Shown: positions 24,401-33,112, counted from the stretch's first letter. The stretch is 64,000 nt of DNA from Rhynchonema sp. JSB1_4 (GCA_030248065.1 JASAMV010001890.1:1-64000), one strand, 5' to 3'. A program made the numbers and translations. The notes: a model not told the origin generated them from the letters alone.

Positions 24401-27400
24401 ACTTGGCCCAGACAAAAACAGCAGAGATCTTTCCGAGCGAGAACACACAAGTCTGTGCTGCTCACTCGTACCCACCTGGTGTCAACGAGCGGTTCAAACG
24501 AGCACAACAGCACTTCGCCCGACGCTCCATCTCGCGGCAAACGTACCAGCGCCGTGCAATGACGTACCGTGTTCGCTTGCGCGCGGGGATCCGAGCTTTT
24601 CCAGTAGCATGTCAGCTGTAAAATGACAGCAAATGTAACGACGGGACTTATCGATTGAATTGCGTGACTATGGCGAGATATCACTGAACGGTATTTACCT
24701 CAAAACATAGATTTTTAGACCCTCTTTAGGTGCAACTTGCACCTAAAATTTCAGAATTGTACGTAAAAATTGAAGGTCTATGTGCAACTTGCACCTAGAT
24801 TTTTGAACATTTTTGTGCTTATCACCTGTTTTCTGGCTACAACGCGTAAAAACTTGCAAATGTTCCCCTGCGCGACTTGTTCCTATGTTTCCCAAACCTC
24901 TACAGTAGCATTTTCAGCTTGAAAACCAGCGGTGTGGTCAGGCAGGTAAAGGCAAACTACACCAACACGAGCCCGATTTCGAAGGTGGTACGTATTCAAA
25001 ACGAATAGAAAGAGAAATCCATCATGCTACACTCCAACGTGTAACATTTCCCAAATCAGCAGCCACGTCAGAATGTTTCACTATTCTGCTGGACGCCAGC
25101 TGCGAAATCGGGTTCGTGTTGGCGTAGCTTGCCTATATACGCCTATTTTGCTGTTTGTTTTACGACGTTTCAAGCAAATAAACTCATGAAAACACAGCAG
25201 CAAGCAAAAACAATAACGTGAATTGTACAGCAATGTGCTTTTTGGTTGCCCGTTTCGACCGGCTTTTGCAGACGGGCGGTGCACCAGGTCACTTTCAGTG
25301 CGAATGCACCAGATGGCCACGTGACCCCAAAAAGACACACGAGCTAGTTTCAGTGTAGTTCCTGGGGGGAGGGGGGGGTCCCCCCTCGGGTACACTATCT
25401 CCCCCTCAGGCAGTGTAGTGGCTGGGGGGGGGATGGGGGGGGATTCGCCCCCCTAAGGAGTAGGTACCTTGCAACCACCCCTTGGGGGGGATGGGGGAGG
25501 AAGGGTAGGTACCTTGCAACCACCCCGGAGGGTACCTTGCAACCATCAATTTATGGTTTTAATAGGCAAAAATGGGTGTTTTTCGACCTCAAAACCCCAA
25601 AAATCGCGCGCTCCGCGCGCAAACCTCCATTATAATAGGTATTTTAGGCAAATTTTCGGCCAAAATGCAAAAAAGTACCAATTTTTCGGCCAAATTTGCA
25701 GTATAATGCATGCAAAAAACACCCTTTTTTCGGACCTCAGGGGTACCTTGCAACCTCCCGGAGGCTGGGTAGGGGGTACCTTGCAACCATCTGGATCCAT
25801 CCCCCCCCCAAGGGTACCTTGCAACCATTTGCCTGCCACTACACTGCCCTCAGGTGGTACACTATCCCCCTATCTCCCCCTCCGGGTACACTATCTCCCC
25901 CAATTTTTGCCTAAAATAGGCATTTTTAGGCCTAAAATGGGCATTTTTATACCAAAAATGTGTGATTTTTAGGTCAATGTTCTCAAAAGTCGCCAAAATG
26001 CCCTTTTTATGAAGAATTTTTTCCAAAAAGGGGCAAAAACAGGCCAAATTTTCTACCTCAAAAAGTGACTTTTTCCGGAATTTGGGTCTTCCCCCCCTCG
26101 GGGCCCGGGGGTACACTATCTCCCCCTCCGAAAAAAACGGAGGGTCCGCTATCTCCCCCTCCGGACCAGGAACTACACTGGCTGGTTTTATGCTCGCGTA
26201 AAATGGTTCACTGCTTTGTGCAAATACACAAATGTCGTCAGATCAATAAGTTCGTGGCGTTTGTGCCAAAAATTGTGCTTGCACCAAAATATTTGAGGTG
26301 AGTTAATGCTGTTTTTTTAACCAAACTGGACTCGGGCCGGGGCGACCCACGGAAACCGAATCACAAAGATATACCGTATTGTCGGAAATAGAACCCGGGG
26401 GGTCTATTTTTTCACTGGGGTGATTTTTGGGGGGGGGTTCAATTTATGGGGGGGGGTCAATTATTGGGGGGGTTATATTTTTCATTTGGCCCCCCGACGA
26501 AAAAAATCGTTGTTACTGATGCCCATAAAAATGGCTTGTTTTCGGTATTTTTCAACTTTAACAGCAGCAATTATGCTTAGAAAGCTGTATTTTGTTGTGT
26601 ACGCAAGCTTAAACAACGTTTGACGCAACAACACAGCCTTACCGTACCACTAGTCTGTGGTACGGTGAAGGTTGGGGGTGGGGTTCTATTAATGGGGGGG
26701 ATTGGGGGGGTTCTATTTTTGATTTCGAGCCATTTAGGGGGGGTTCAATTAATGGGGGGGGGGGGGTCAATTAATGGGGGTTCTATTTCCGACAATACGG
26801 TAAAGGGCTCAATCGCCACCGCGTCGCGTCCGGTCAGAGCCCGGCCCGAGTCCAGTTTGTCCTTACATTGAGTACTTACCGTGAAACCTAAAATACAAGG
26901 GGGGCTGTATTTTTTCACTGACCCCTTTTAGGGGGGGGGCTGTATTTTTGGGGGCTCTATTTTTGGGGGGGGGGCTGTATTTTTTCGCTGCCCAAAATCT
27001 CAAAAAATGTTCCAAAAAATACCTCTAAAATGGAGTTCTGTCGGGGTGTTACTGGTCATTATTGAGTGTTTTTAGGTCCAGATCTTCCATAAAAGGCTTT
27101 ACGTCATCATATACTCAACCACAAACGTTGTACACAAGGCGTCTTATACAAGAACTTGACTTTACGACCCCCAAGCGGGGAATTCCAAGTTGGGGGGGGC
27201 TGTATTTTTGGAGTGACTCCTTTTAAGGGGGGCTGTATTTTTTTTGGGGGGGGGGCTCTAGGGAATACGGTACCTCCAGGCTCCAACAAGTTGTTTTTCA
27301 TGAGCTTGTGTGTGATTGTGATTGCGACCACCCACAACTCCAAATCATGCCTCTTAGAAGCTATTTTATTGCAAAAATCGGGGTTTTTCGACCTTATTTT

Positions 27401-28742
27401 CCGGAAAAATCGCGCATCGCTGCGCACTCTACCCGTACCGTAGAGATCCGAAAATGCGGGAGTGGCTTTTCAAATTCAAATTTTATCTGCAAGCTTACGC
27501 GAAGACCTTCACAAGATCCGGAAAAACCCTTAAAATAAAACAGTGTTAATAACAAAGAATGTGAACATGAATGAATAAACGACAATGGAAACGCACCGGT
27601 GAGATGAGACCAACCAAACGAGCCAAACTAGCACAACCAACACACAACAACGGCAAATTCAGCAACGGATGACGAGAACGAGAATACGATTTTAAATATT
27701 GATGATGATCTGAAAGCAGCAACCCAGTGACTGAGGAGATCAGTCAACGACGGCTGAAAATTTTGAGTTAATGTGGCAAGAAACTACGTCTCGACCACGT
27801 GAGTTTAGTTTAGTTTTAAAGGCCGCAATTGAGGCAGCAGAGACGACGCCCTCTGGTAGCCTGTTCCAGAGGTCCACGACACGATAGGCCCAGTACCCGG
27901 ACAAGTCCGCACCCGCGCCATGGACTCGACACAAACTGTGGGAGTGCCCTCGGGTTGGGCGGCCGGTGTCACGAGATGGAAAGAAGGATTCCTTGGTTAC
28001 CCCAGGTATGTGACCGTGAATGACCTTGTACACAAGCACAAGATCGTTCACCGTCCGGCGATAAATTAGGGGGTCTAAATTTAGGGCATGCAAACGCTGT
28101 TGGTAAGACAGTGTCTGCATGCCAGGTAAATAGTAAGTGAACCGACGTTGAATTTTTTCAACGTTTTTAGCTAAAGTGACATTTTGAGGGGACCAAATGG
28201 ACATGGAAAATTCCAGTAAAGGGCGGACATAGGCCAAATAAAGTTTTCGGAGGAAGTCGAGATTTCGACTGTGAAAGTTTCGGCGGATGGTCTTCTCCAT
28301 TCTGCTGGCGTCAGCCACAATTTTACCAATATGTGACTCAAACTTTAAGTTTTGTTGGTCTATTAAGACACCCAAGTCCCGGACATGGGGTGGTGAAATA
28401 ATCTGCTCATTCCCACAAAAATAGACAGGGGGACTTGGGGGCGATTCCCAAGCCTTACTGTGACGCTCTTATGAGTGGCTTCGAGTGGCCAAGCCCCGCC
28501 CGATTGCGACCTCTGGTCTGATCATAATCTCTGATCAAAATTATGCGTGGGATGCCCAACGGCCCTGCTGTCGAAAGAATAGTCGACACGACAACGACAA
28601 AAACACAAAAACAAACCGCTACAGGTTTTGTTGGATCGGCAAGGCTGGATTCTGTGGACACAATGCGTCCATGTTCGGGAGTGGCAACATTAGCCAATTC
28701 TTCGTACGTTTCTAACAACGACTGGAACGCGTCTGAATCCAT
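18419..28742 (-). CDS. APEH: Acylaminoacyl-peptidase (acylpeptide hydrolase, serine peptidase family S9C)
   Basis: Cytosolic prolyl-oligopeptidase-family enzyme that removes N-acylated residues from peptides. Exons recognised: 28742-28623 (start MDSDAF), 24016-23832, 23082-22940, 22877-22740, 22575-22484, 22404-22233, 22127-22070, ~21957-21861, 21788-21728, 21601-21421, ~20732-20531, 20472-20391, 20292-~20177, 19909-~19811, 19172-18959 and 18551-18419. One or two short exons are probably missing, after the first and near 20.9 kb. The propeller part shows WSYGEGHLLYCAA, WAPGDEGVVFVGLD and CWSTDSKRLLV. The hydrolase part shows LIHGGPHS, INYRGST, the nucleophile in GGSHGGFLGAHLIGQYP, LTDIPDW, the catalytic Asp in LLMLGLKDLRVV, and the catalytic His in FPDSNHSLDEVEV. 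The full Ser-Asp-His triad is therefore retained. The junction after the nucleophile exon does not fit in phase as I read it, and a Helitron-like insertion sits beside it. The gene is stretched by nested transposons in its introns. Confidence 0.92.
19980..20153. mobile_element. Possible Helitron/Helentron-derived fragment
   Basis: The left edge ctatactactaaaacaggaa followed by gtatgtatgtatgtatg has the look of Helentron-type ends I remember from invertebrate genomes. The right edge has a GC-rich hairpin-like stretch before CTAG. There is no target duplication, as expected for Helitrons. It lies in the APEH intron just after the exon carrying the active-site serine. Identification is by resemblance only. 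Confidence 0.5.
23170..23745. mobile_element. hAT-like MITE, CAGTGGTGTMRTTGGGG family, host of a nested element
   Basis: Starts CAGTGGTGTAATTGGGG and ends CAGCGACACCACTG. The flanks atgcggaa (23162-23169) and atgtggaa (23746-23753) form an 8-bp duplication with one mismatch. It is interrupted at 23294-23703 by a related but distinct element. Located in an APEH intron. Confidence 0.88.
23294..23703. mobile_element. Nested hAT-like MITE with GTAGGTTGCCGCCCC repeat array
   Basis: Starts CAATGGTGTAGCTGGGG and ends TAGCTACACCACTG. The perfect 8-bp duplication ggtcgggt (23286-23293 and 23704-23711) lies inside the older element 23170-23745, so this insertion is younger. Just inside the left end a 31-bp unit containing GTACAGTAGGTAGGTTGCCG repeats three times (23337, 23368, 23399), and two more copies precede the right end. 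Confidence 0.92.
24220..24285 (+). repeat. Degenerate TTAGGC-like (telomeric-type) tract
   Basis: About ten variants of TAGGC/TTAGGC follow one another, including ggttaggcttaggc. TTAGGC is the nematode telomere repeat. This could be an interstitial telomeric remnant or a simple repeat that happens to match. It is in an APEH intron. Confidence 0.45.
24947..25136. mobile_element. MITE with TATAGGCAAACTACACCAAC ends (copy 1)
   Basis: The arm AGGCAAACTACACCAACACG at the left is matched in inverted orientation at the right (cgtgttggcgtagcttgcct). The arms are about 35 bp and enclose about 120 bp that include CGTGTAACATTTCCCAAATC. Copies at 47182-47374 and 49877-50069 are nearly identical. Non-coding. 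Confidence 0.88.
25351..26180. mobile_element. hAT-like MITE, CAGTGTAGTTCC family (copy 2), host of a nested element
   Basis: Starts CAGTGTAGTTCCTGGGG and ends CCAGGAACTACACTG. The flanks gctagttt (25343-25350) and gctggttt (26181-26188) are an 8-bp duplication with one mismatch. A motif GGTACACTATCTCCCCCTC recurs near both ends. It is split by the younger element 25411-25846. APEH intron. Confidence 0.9.
25411..25846. mobile_element. Nested hAT-like MITE with GGTACCTTGCAACC repeats
   Basis: Starts CAGTGTAGTGGCTGGGG and ends GCCTGCCACTACACTG. The perfect 8-bp duplication ccctcagg (25403-25410 and 25847-25854) lies within the outer element. The motif GGTACCTTGCAACC occurs at least six times, clustered near both ends, and is absent from the outer element. 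Confidence 0.93.
26374..26800. mobile_element. TA-flanked G-run MITE (copy 1)
   Basis: Inverted ends CCGTATTGTCGGAAATAGAA are exact at both sides and are flanked by TA dinucleotides (26372-26373 and 26801-26802). The interior consists of runs of six to ten Gs separated by TTCTATT, TCAATTA and similar spacers, concentrated near the ends. A TA duplication would fit Tc1/mariner-type insertion, but I see no transposase. APEH intron. Confidence 0.85.
26879..27270. mobile_element. TA-flanked G-run MITE (copy 2)
   Basis: Ends CCGTGAAACCTAAAATAC and, in the opposite sense, CCGTATTCCCTAGAGCC. They match over only about five bases but are flanked by TA on both sides. The interior has GGGGGGCTGTATTTTT repeats as in the copies at 26374 and 28774. 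The boundary call rests on family resemblance. Confidence 0.7.
27740..28447 (-). mobile_element. 5'-truncated non-LTR retrotransposon (CR1/L2-like ORF2 C-terminal part)
   Basis: An uninterrupted frame of about 235 codons encodes the region after the reverse-transcriptase catalytic core. Typical motifs are HVRDLGVLIDQ, KLYLAYVRPLLEFSMSIWSP, VEKIQRRFTYYLPGM, YQQRLHALNLDPL, LVLVYKVIHG and WNRLPEGVV. The core itself, with its catalytic aspartates, and the endonuclease are absent. Truncation at the 5' end is usual for target-primed insertions. It lies in the first APEH intron in the same orientation as the gene. The intact frame suggests a fairly recent insertion. Exact clade uncertain. Confidence 0.88.
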
Positions 28743-28773
28743 CGTCGAATGTAATCAAATCAACGCAAATATA

Positions 28774-29203
28774 CCGTAAAAACCTAAATAGAAGGGGGGG
28801 GCTCTATTAACTCACTGACCCCATTTTGGGGGGCTCTATTACGGGGGGCTCTATTCCGGGGGGGCCTCTATTAATTCACTGACCCGAACCTGAAAAATTG
28901 TTCCCAGAAATACCCCCCAAAAACCCCTAAAAATGGGTTTAAAAGGATGTTTTTTCGCTTGTAATCGCATTTATTCGTGTCCATTCGTCAATTAGAGGCA
29001 TATTATGTGCTCTGAACGAACAACAAACGTGCATAAATGTACCTGTACACCACTATCAAGCCTTAATACACTACAGTATAGGGGATGTTACTTAGGGGGG
29101 GCTCTATTCCGGGGGGCCTCTATTAATTCACTGACCCCTTTTTGGGGGGGCTGTATTACGGGGGGGGCTCTATTCCGGGGGGGCTGTATTTAGGTTTTTA
29201 CGG
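28774..29203. mobile_element. TA-flanked G-run MITE (copy 3), directly upstream of APEH start
   Basis: Inverted ends CCGTAAAAACCTAAATA are exact, with TA on each side (28772-28773 and 29204-29205). The interior is built of GGGGGGCTCTATT repeats. Its edge is only about 30 bp upstream of the APEH ATG at 28742, so it probably occupies the 5' UTR or core promoter region. Confidence 0.88.
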
Positions 29204-29205
29204 TA

Positions 29206-29750
29206 TTAGTTTTTATTTGTTTCGTTGTTCCGAAATCGAAATGGAACCAGGACCGAACCGAATACAACTTATTGGTTCTCTTTCTTTGTCACGAGGAGGA
29301 AACAGGAACAAAAACAAACACCGAATCACATTGATTATAATTGTCAATCATTGTTCACTGTTGTTCACACCGCCAATGCGTGACAGGCCGAAAAAGAGCC
29401 AGAAATTGACCTAAAACTGCATAGTTGCATTCATTGACAGAAATGTGATGTAAATAGGCTACGTATATGGCATCGCATTGGAAGCGAGGAGGTCAGATAA
29501 ACGCACAGTCCAACAATCTAGACGAGTTTCAAGACTTCAAGCTTCAAGCTCCAGGGACCTGCTGTTGCACCCATGTCAATGTAAAATTGATTTTCGGCTA
29601 TAAATCGTTGCCGTTAAGGACCATTGTAAATTTGATAGCACCAAACGATGTAGCTTTAAAGTATAGCTATCGAACGATATATGACATGCCTGCACTATCT
29701 CTTACTATGGACAAGTAACGGCCAAAATTCCGAAATCGTGAGGTGACGGT
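29206..29750. other. Region between the G-run MITE and the Polinton-derived element
   Basis: A frame at 29467-29718 (+) of about 80 codons has no recognised relatives. I see no splice structure or repeat that explains it. It may belong to the APEH promoter side or to an unrecognised 5' exon. Confidence 0.35.
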
Positions 29751-29768
29751 AGTAGTATACCCATTGTA

Positions 29769-30008
29769 CCTGGTGAGCAACGTAAAGTATAGGCGGTGGA
29801 TGAGTTGACCTGGTGAGCAACGTAAAGTATAGGCGGTGGATGAGTTGACCTGGTGAGCAACGTAAAGTATAGGCGGTGGATGAGTTGACCTGGTGAGCAA
29901 CGTAAAGTATAGGCGGTGGATGAGTTGACCTGGTGAGCAACGTAAAGTATAGGCGGTGGATGAGTTGACCTGGTGAGCAACGTAAAGTATAGGCGGTGGA
30001 TGAGTTGA
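29769..30008. repeat. Left terminal array of the Polinton-derived element
   Basis: Six near-identical 40-bp units, each starting CCTGGTGAGCAACGTAAAGT and containing ATAGGCGGTGGATGAG. More degenerate units with GGTCAGCA or GGTCCGCA continue to about 30290. The inverted partner array is at 33441-33610. Confidence 0.95.
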
Positions 30009-30293
30009 CCTGGTCCGCACATTCTGGTCCGCAAGGCAGGATCGGACTCTAGTGTGATGGTTAGGCGTAAGCCTAAGCTTAGGGGCATTCTGGTCCGCAA
30101 TGTATAAGCATAGGCGTCTGGACGATGACCTGGTCAGCAATGGTTAAGCATAGGCGAGCCGGACGTTGACCTGGTCAGCAGGGCATTCTGGTCAGCAGAG
30201 TATTCTGGTCAGCAGAGTATTCTGGTCAGCAAGAGTGGTCAGACTCTAATGTGATGGTCAGGCGTAAGCCTAAAGGGCATTCTGGTGAGCATA

Positions 30294-30648
30294 TAGTCCA
30301 GCCACGAACTCATGAGACGACTTTTTTTGAAATTGGCTTGTGCGGATCCAACATTGTTCCGGTTCCACGTATTTCGGAAATGAAAGAAAGAGAAACGCAC
30401 GTATTTTTTAAAAACACGCTCTCCACTCGGTGCGTAAATTCCCTTTTGACTCCCAAAACATTTGTGTGCTGAACATCGCTGCTGTTCGCGTAAGCACGCA
30501 ACAAATTGAGGTCAGCCAGCTGGAACTTGTCATCATCTCCCTCAGCCAATCTCTTTCTTTTGTTTGCGAAAACACGTGTATCTGGAGCATTTTTGAATGC
30601 GGCCAAGCACGGTTTAAAAAAAGTCGTCTCATGAGCTGGTGGCTGGAA
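30294..30648. mobile_element. Palindrome-ended MITE, TAGTCCAGCCAC family (copy 1)
   Basis: The ends TAGTCCAGCCACGAACTCAT and its inverse enclose about 290 bp. Other copies are 37808-38165 and 56557-56916. On the minus strand a frame with the phrase DDDKFQLADLNLLRAY is kept in all three copies. This copy abuts the truncated capsid fragment of the Polinton-derived element, so it sits at the edge of the deletion. Confidence 0.85.
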
Positions 30649-30649
30649 G

Positions 30650-30952
30650 AAACATGCTGTGCGACCATTTGTGCAATTGTTTGAAACACTGGGCATTTCT
30701 GATGATAACAAGGGAAACTGGGTGACCTATGAGGATTTTTGTAACTGTTTCTGTGTGTTTGCATTTGATTTGACACCTCAGCAGGCTGAAAGCGGTCAAT
30801 GGGAGCTGATTCGTGAGGGTTCTACCATTTTGCACTGCAACTTTGATGAGGCTATAAAAGATCCTGGTCTTGAACTAATTGCCTATGCTGAATTTGACAA
30901 TCTGGCTCTGATTGACCGCAACCGTACCGTGTACTTTGACTATTCCGTGTGA
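30650..30952 (+). pseudogene. Polinton capsid-family protein (F54H12.2-like), C-terminal fragment
   Basis: About 98 codons open to the stop at 30950-30952. The pattern FAFDLTPQ ... LIAYAEFDNLALIDRNRTV followed by FDY is typical of the C-terminus of the widespread invertebrate F54H12.2-like proteins, which come from Maverick/Polinton elements and which I understand to be capsid-related. The N-terminal several hundred residues are absent: the frame begins where the MITE 30294-30648 ends. Its TGA overlaps the ATG of the protease (TGATG). I regard it as a 5'-deleted gene remnant, although its frame is intact. Confidence 0.8.
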
Positions 30953-31446
30953 TGGATACCCAAACATTGTTACGAATTTGTGGAAAGGATCGTTCATTAC
31001 GTGGTTTGTTCCTTGGTGTGTTCCCGTCAGATAAACTACCCGTTGTTGACAGCGTCCCTTGTTGTTTGATTTGCAACACAAAACCACATACGCACAAAGG
31101 AGAACATTGGATTGCAATTTTCATAAACAAACAACGCTACGGAGACTACTTTTGCTCGTATGGCAAGCCACCGTTGCCAGTGTTCCAAAAATTTCTGAAC
31201 AAGAACTGTGTTGACTGGAACATGTCGACCAAACGACTGCAGGATATGTTTGCTACAACGTGCGGACAGTATGCCGTGTTTTTTCTTCATGCAAGAGCCA
31301 AAGGACTGCCACTTTCCAAATTTTTAACTTTATTCACCAACAACAAAGAAGAAAACGACAAAATGGTAACGGCTTTCATCAACGGATTCTACGATGAAGA
31401 AACTACAATAACAAACATGGATATGATCTACGATCAAATTGGCTAA
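30952..31446 (+). CDS. Adenain-like cysteine protease of Polinton type
   Basis: 164 residues from the ATG at 30952. The family (C5/adenovirus-protease fold) matures capsid proteins in adenoviruses and Polintons. The active-site residues can be placed: His52 in KGEHWIAIF, Asp65 in YGDYFCSYG, the oxyanion Gln97 in RLQDMF and the nucleophile Cys104 in TTCGQYAVFFLHA. Length and residue order suit Polinton proteases. The start overlaps the stop of the upstream capsid fragment by two bases. A TATAAAAG box lies about 100 bp upstream inside that fragment. The frame is complete and undamaged, which contrasts with the loss of the replication genes. Confidence 0.9.
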   Translation: MDTQTLLRICGKDRSLRGLFLGVFPSDKLPVVDSVPCCLICNTKPHTHKGEHWIAIFINKQRYGDYFCSYGKPPLPVFQKFLNKNCVDWNMSTKRLQDMFATTCGQYAVFFLHARAKGLPLSKFLTLFTNNKEENDKMVTAFINGFYDEETTITNMDMIYDQIG

Positions 31447-32058
31447 TACTCACGCTCGAACAACAGGATGGACAGTTCGTACTCCCATTCGGTCTTGATT
31501 TGCTTGAACGGGTCGCACGCCACCAGGAAATCCATCAGGTCGGCGTACTTGAGCTGGGTGTGACCGTAGCGGCTGCTCAGTTCGTCCTGCCAGTACTGGA
31601 ACACCTGCAATTCAGTTGTATTTTTGTGGTGCAGCATAACATAAGCATAACATACGAACCTTTGGACGAAAGATCATCGTGTGCACTCCCGCCCCGTATT
31701 TCTGGTACGCCGTGATGCCGTCGAAATTTGGGAGCCCGTCGTAGTCGGCCTTGAAGGTGAACTGGAACGTGTACGGGTCGAGATAGTTGTGGTCGGCACG
31801 AGCGCTGGCTTTACACAGGCGCTCCAGGATCGGCGACAGGGCACGACGATAGGCCACCACAAACGCACGACGCAGCAGCTCTTGCTTGTCTTCATCCGTC
31901 ATACGGTTCTGATAACAACCAAGGCATGCAGCCATGACGTTCCAGATAACACGTAGGGCGTGCGGGTATTGGGTTGGAGGGATGCTGTGGTCGTAGTACC
32001 GTCGTCGAATGGGAGAAACGCCAAAATTCGACAACAAGTCGTCGGGATTGAACGGCAT
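31443..32058 (-). CDS. Unidentified Polinton-associated protein, two exons
   Basis: Exon 1 runs 32058-31660 and exon 2 runs 31604-31443, joined across a 55-bp intron (AAG^GTTCGT ... TTGCAG^GTGTTC) without change of frame, giving about 186 residues. The start MPFNPDDLL is preceded by a TATAAAG box at about 32093-32087. I do not recognise the family. The protein is soluble-looking, rich in Tyr and aromatic residues, with a helical middle (DKQELLRRAFVVAYRRA). Its stop overlaps the end of the protease gene on the other strand (31443-31446). Position inside the element suggests a structural or accessory role; this is inference. Confidence 0.7.
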
Positions 32059-32186
32059 AATGAGGAAATCAACTAATCTGGCAAGACTTTATAGTGTTTC
32101 CGTGGTCCATCTGACCAATCAGCTTCGAGCAGAAATTGTATATAAGGAATGATTTTTCTGAAATTTTCATTCTTGGTCAGCTCTTG

Positions 32187-32549
32187 ATGAACAATATGGA
32201 TGAATTCAACCAGTTCCTTGACGCCCTCACCGGTCAAGACTCTCCGCCAAAGAAGCAAGAGGCTACGCTTGCGCCAAAGAAACAAGACCCACGTCTCCTG
32301 GTCAAACATGGAAAGCCGCAAAAGAAAGTTGCCCTCAACGTCCCGGCGCCTGCTCCTACACCTACTGAGAAGATTGGCGGCAGCAAGAAACGCCCAGCAG
32401 AGGAGGCTCCTGCGCAAGAACCGGAAGCTAAACGCACGGAGGAAGAAAAAGTGAACGATTTTGATCGTGTTGCCATGTTGCCTCAGGTGTGTGTGACAGT
32501 GAACTACTGTGCTGGTTGTGGTGAACACACTGTGAACGTGAAATAAAAT
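32187..32549 (+). CDS. Unidentified small Lys/Pro-rich protein of the Polinton-derived element
   Basis: About 120 residues from the ATG at 32187, with a TATATAAG box about 45 bp upstream (32138-32146). It is Lys/Pro/Ala-rich in the middle, with a bipartite nuclear-localisation-like stretch (KKRPAEEAPAQEPEAKR). The C-terminus holds a CAGCGEH motif that could bind a metal. Basic low-complexity proteins of this size are common in adenovirus-like gene sets, but no homology is claimed. It is divergent from the 32058 gene and convergent with the 33112 gene. Confidence 0.6.
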
Positions 32550-32566
32550 TGTTGTGTTGAAATCGT

Positions 32567-33112
32567 TTATTTCGATAATAGCATCTTTTCCTTTTGAGTA
32601 ATCATGGGAACATTGAAAGACACACAAAGACAACAACAATCACACACTTTACAAGAAGGACCAACAACAAAATGTTTGTGCATACACGTTTTAGGAGGAA
32701 CTTTCTGATAGTGAATATGATGAAAGACACTTCGGTAACGACATTTTCCTTTCCTCGATTCGATTCCACATTCTTCGGGGTAGAAAGTAAGAATTTCGAA
32801 CGGGCCAAAACCTATAGCAACAACCAAACAATGACAATCATTCCCATTCCTACGGCCGATCACGAAGGGGAAGTGACAGACAAGTCGTATTGAACCTTTT
32901 CGGTAGTCGTGACCCGCAATTCCGGCGTTGAGTGTTGTTTGGACCAGGGCAAGGATGTCGAGTCCTTCACAGAATTTTGACTTTCCAGGAATCTTCGAAT
33001 TGGGGTAATGATTCTTCTTGACGTGCAGGAAACCACTGTTCGAGTGACTCTTGCCGAGATGCAAGGGAATTTTGATGCCGTACTTGGTTCGGAAAACCTT
33101 CTTGACGACCAT
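32567..33112 (-). CDS. Unidentified cysteine-rich protein of the Polinton-derived element
   Basis: 181 codons, start MVVKKVFRTKYG at 33112. A TATATAA box lies near 33232-33225 on the same strand. The N-terminal third is basic (KSHSNSGFLHVKKNHYP) and the C-terminal part is Cys/His-rich (MHKHFVVGPSCKVCDCCCLC). I do not recognise it. Its 3' end is about 20 bp from the end of the convergent ORF at 32187-32549, typical of a compact viral-type gene arrangement. Confidence 0.65.
   Translation of the reverse strand: MVVKKVFRTKYGIKIPLHLGKSHSNSGFLHVKKNHYPNSKIPGKSKFCEGLDILALVQTTLNAGIAGHDYRKGSIRLVCHFPFVIGRRNGNDCHCLVVAIGFGPFEILTFYPEECGIESRKGKCRYRSVFHHIHYQKVPPKTCMHKHFVVGPSCKVCDCCCLCVSFNVPMITQKEKMLLSK

Noticed and set aside
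25469..25972. A 167-codon Pro-rich plus-strand frame
   Set aside because: It runs through the nested hAT-like elements and their C-run arrays.
29769..30140. Long repetitive minus-strand frames over the 40-bp array
   Set aside because: A 40-bp unit cycles through all frames, so the open frames are a by-product of repetition; they are terminal repeats of the Polinton derivative.
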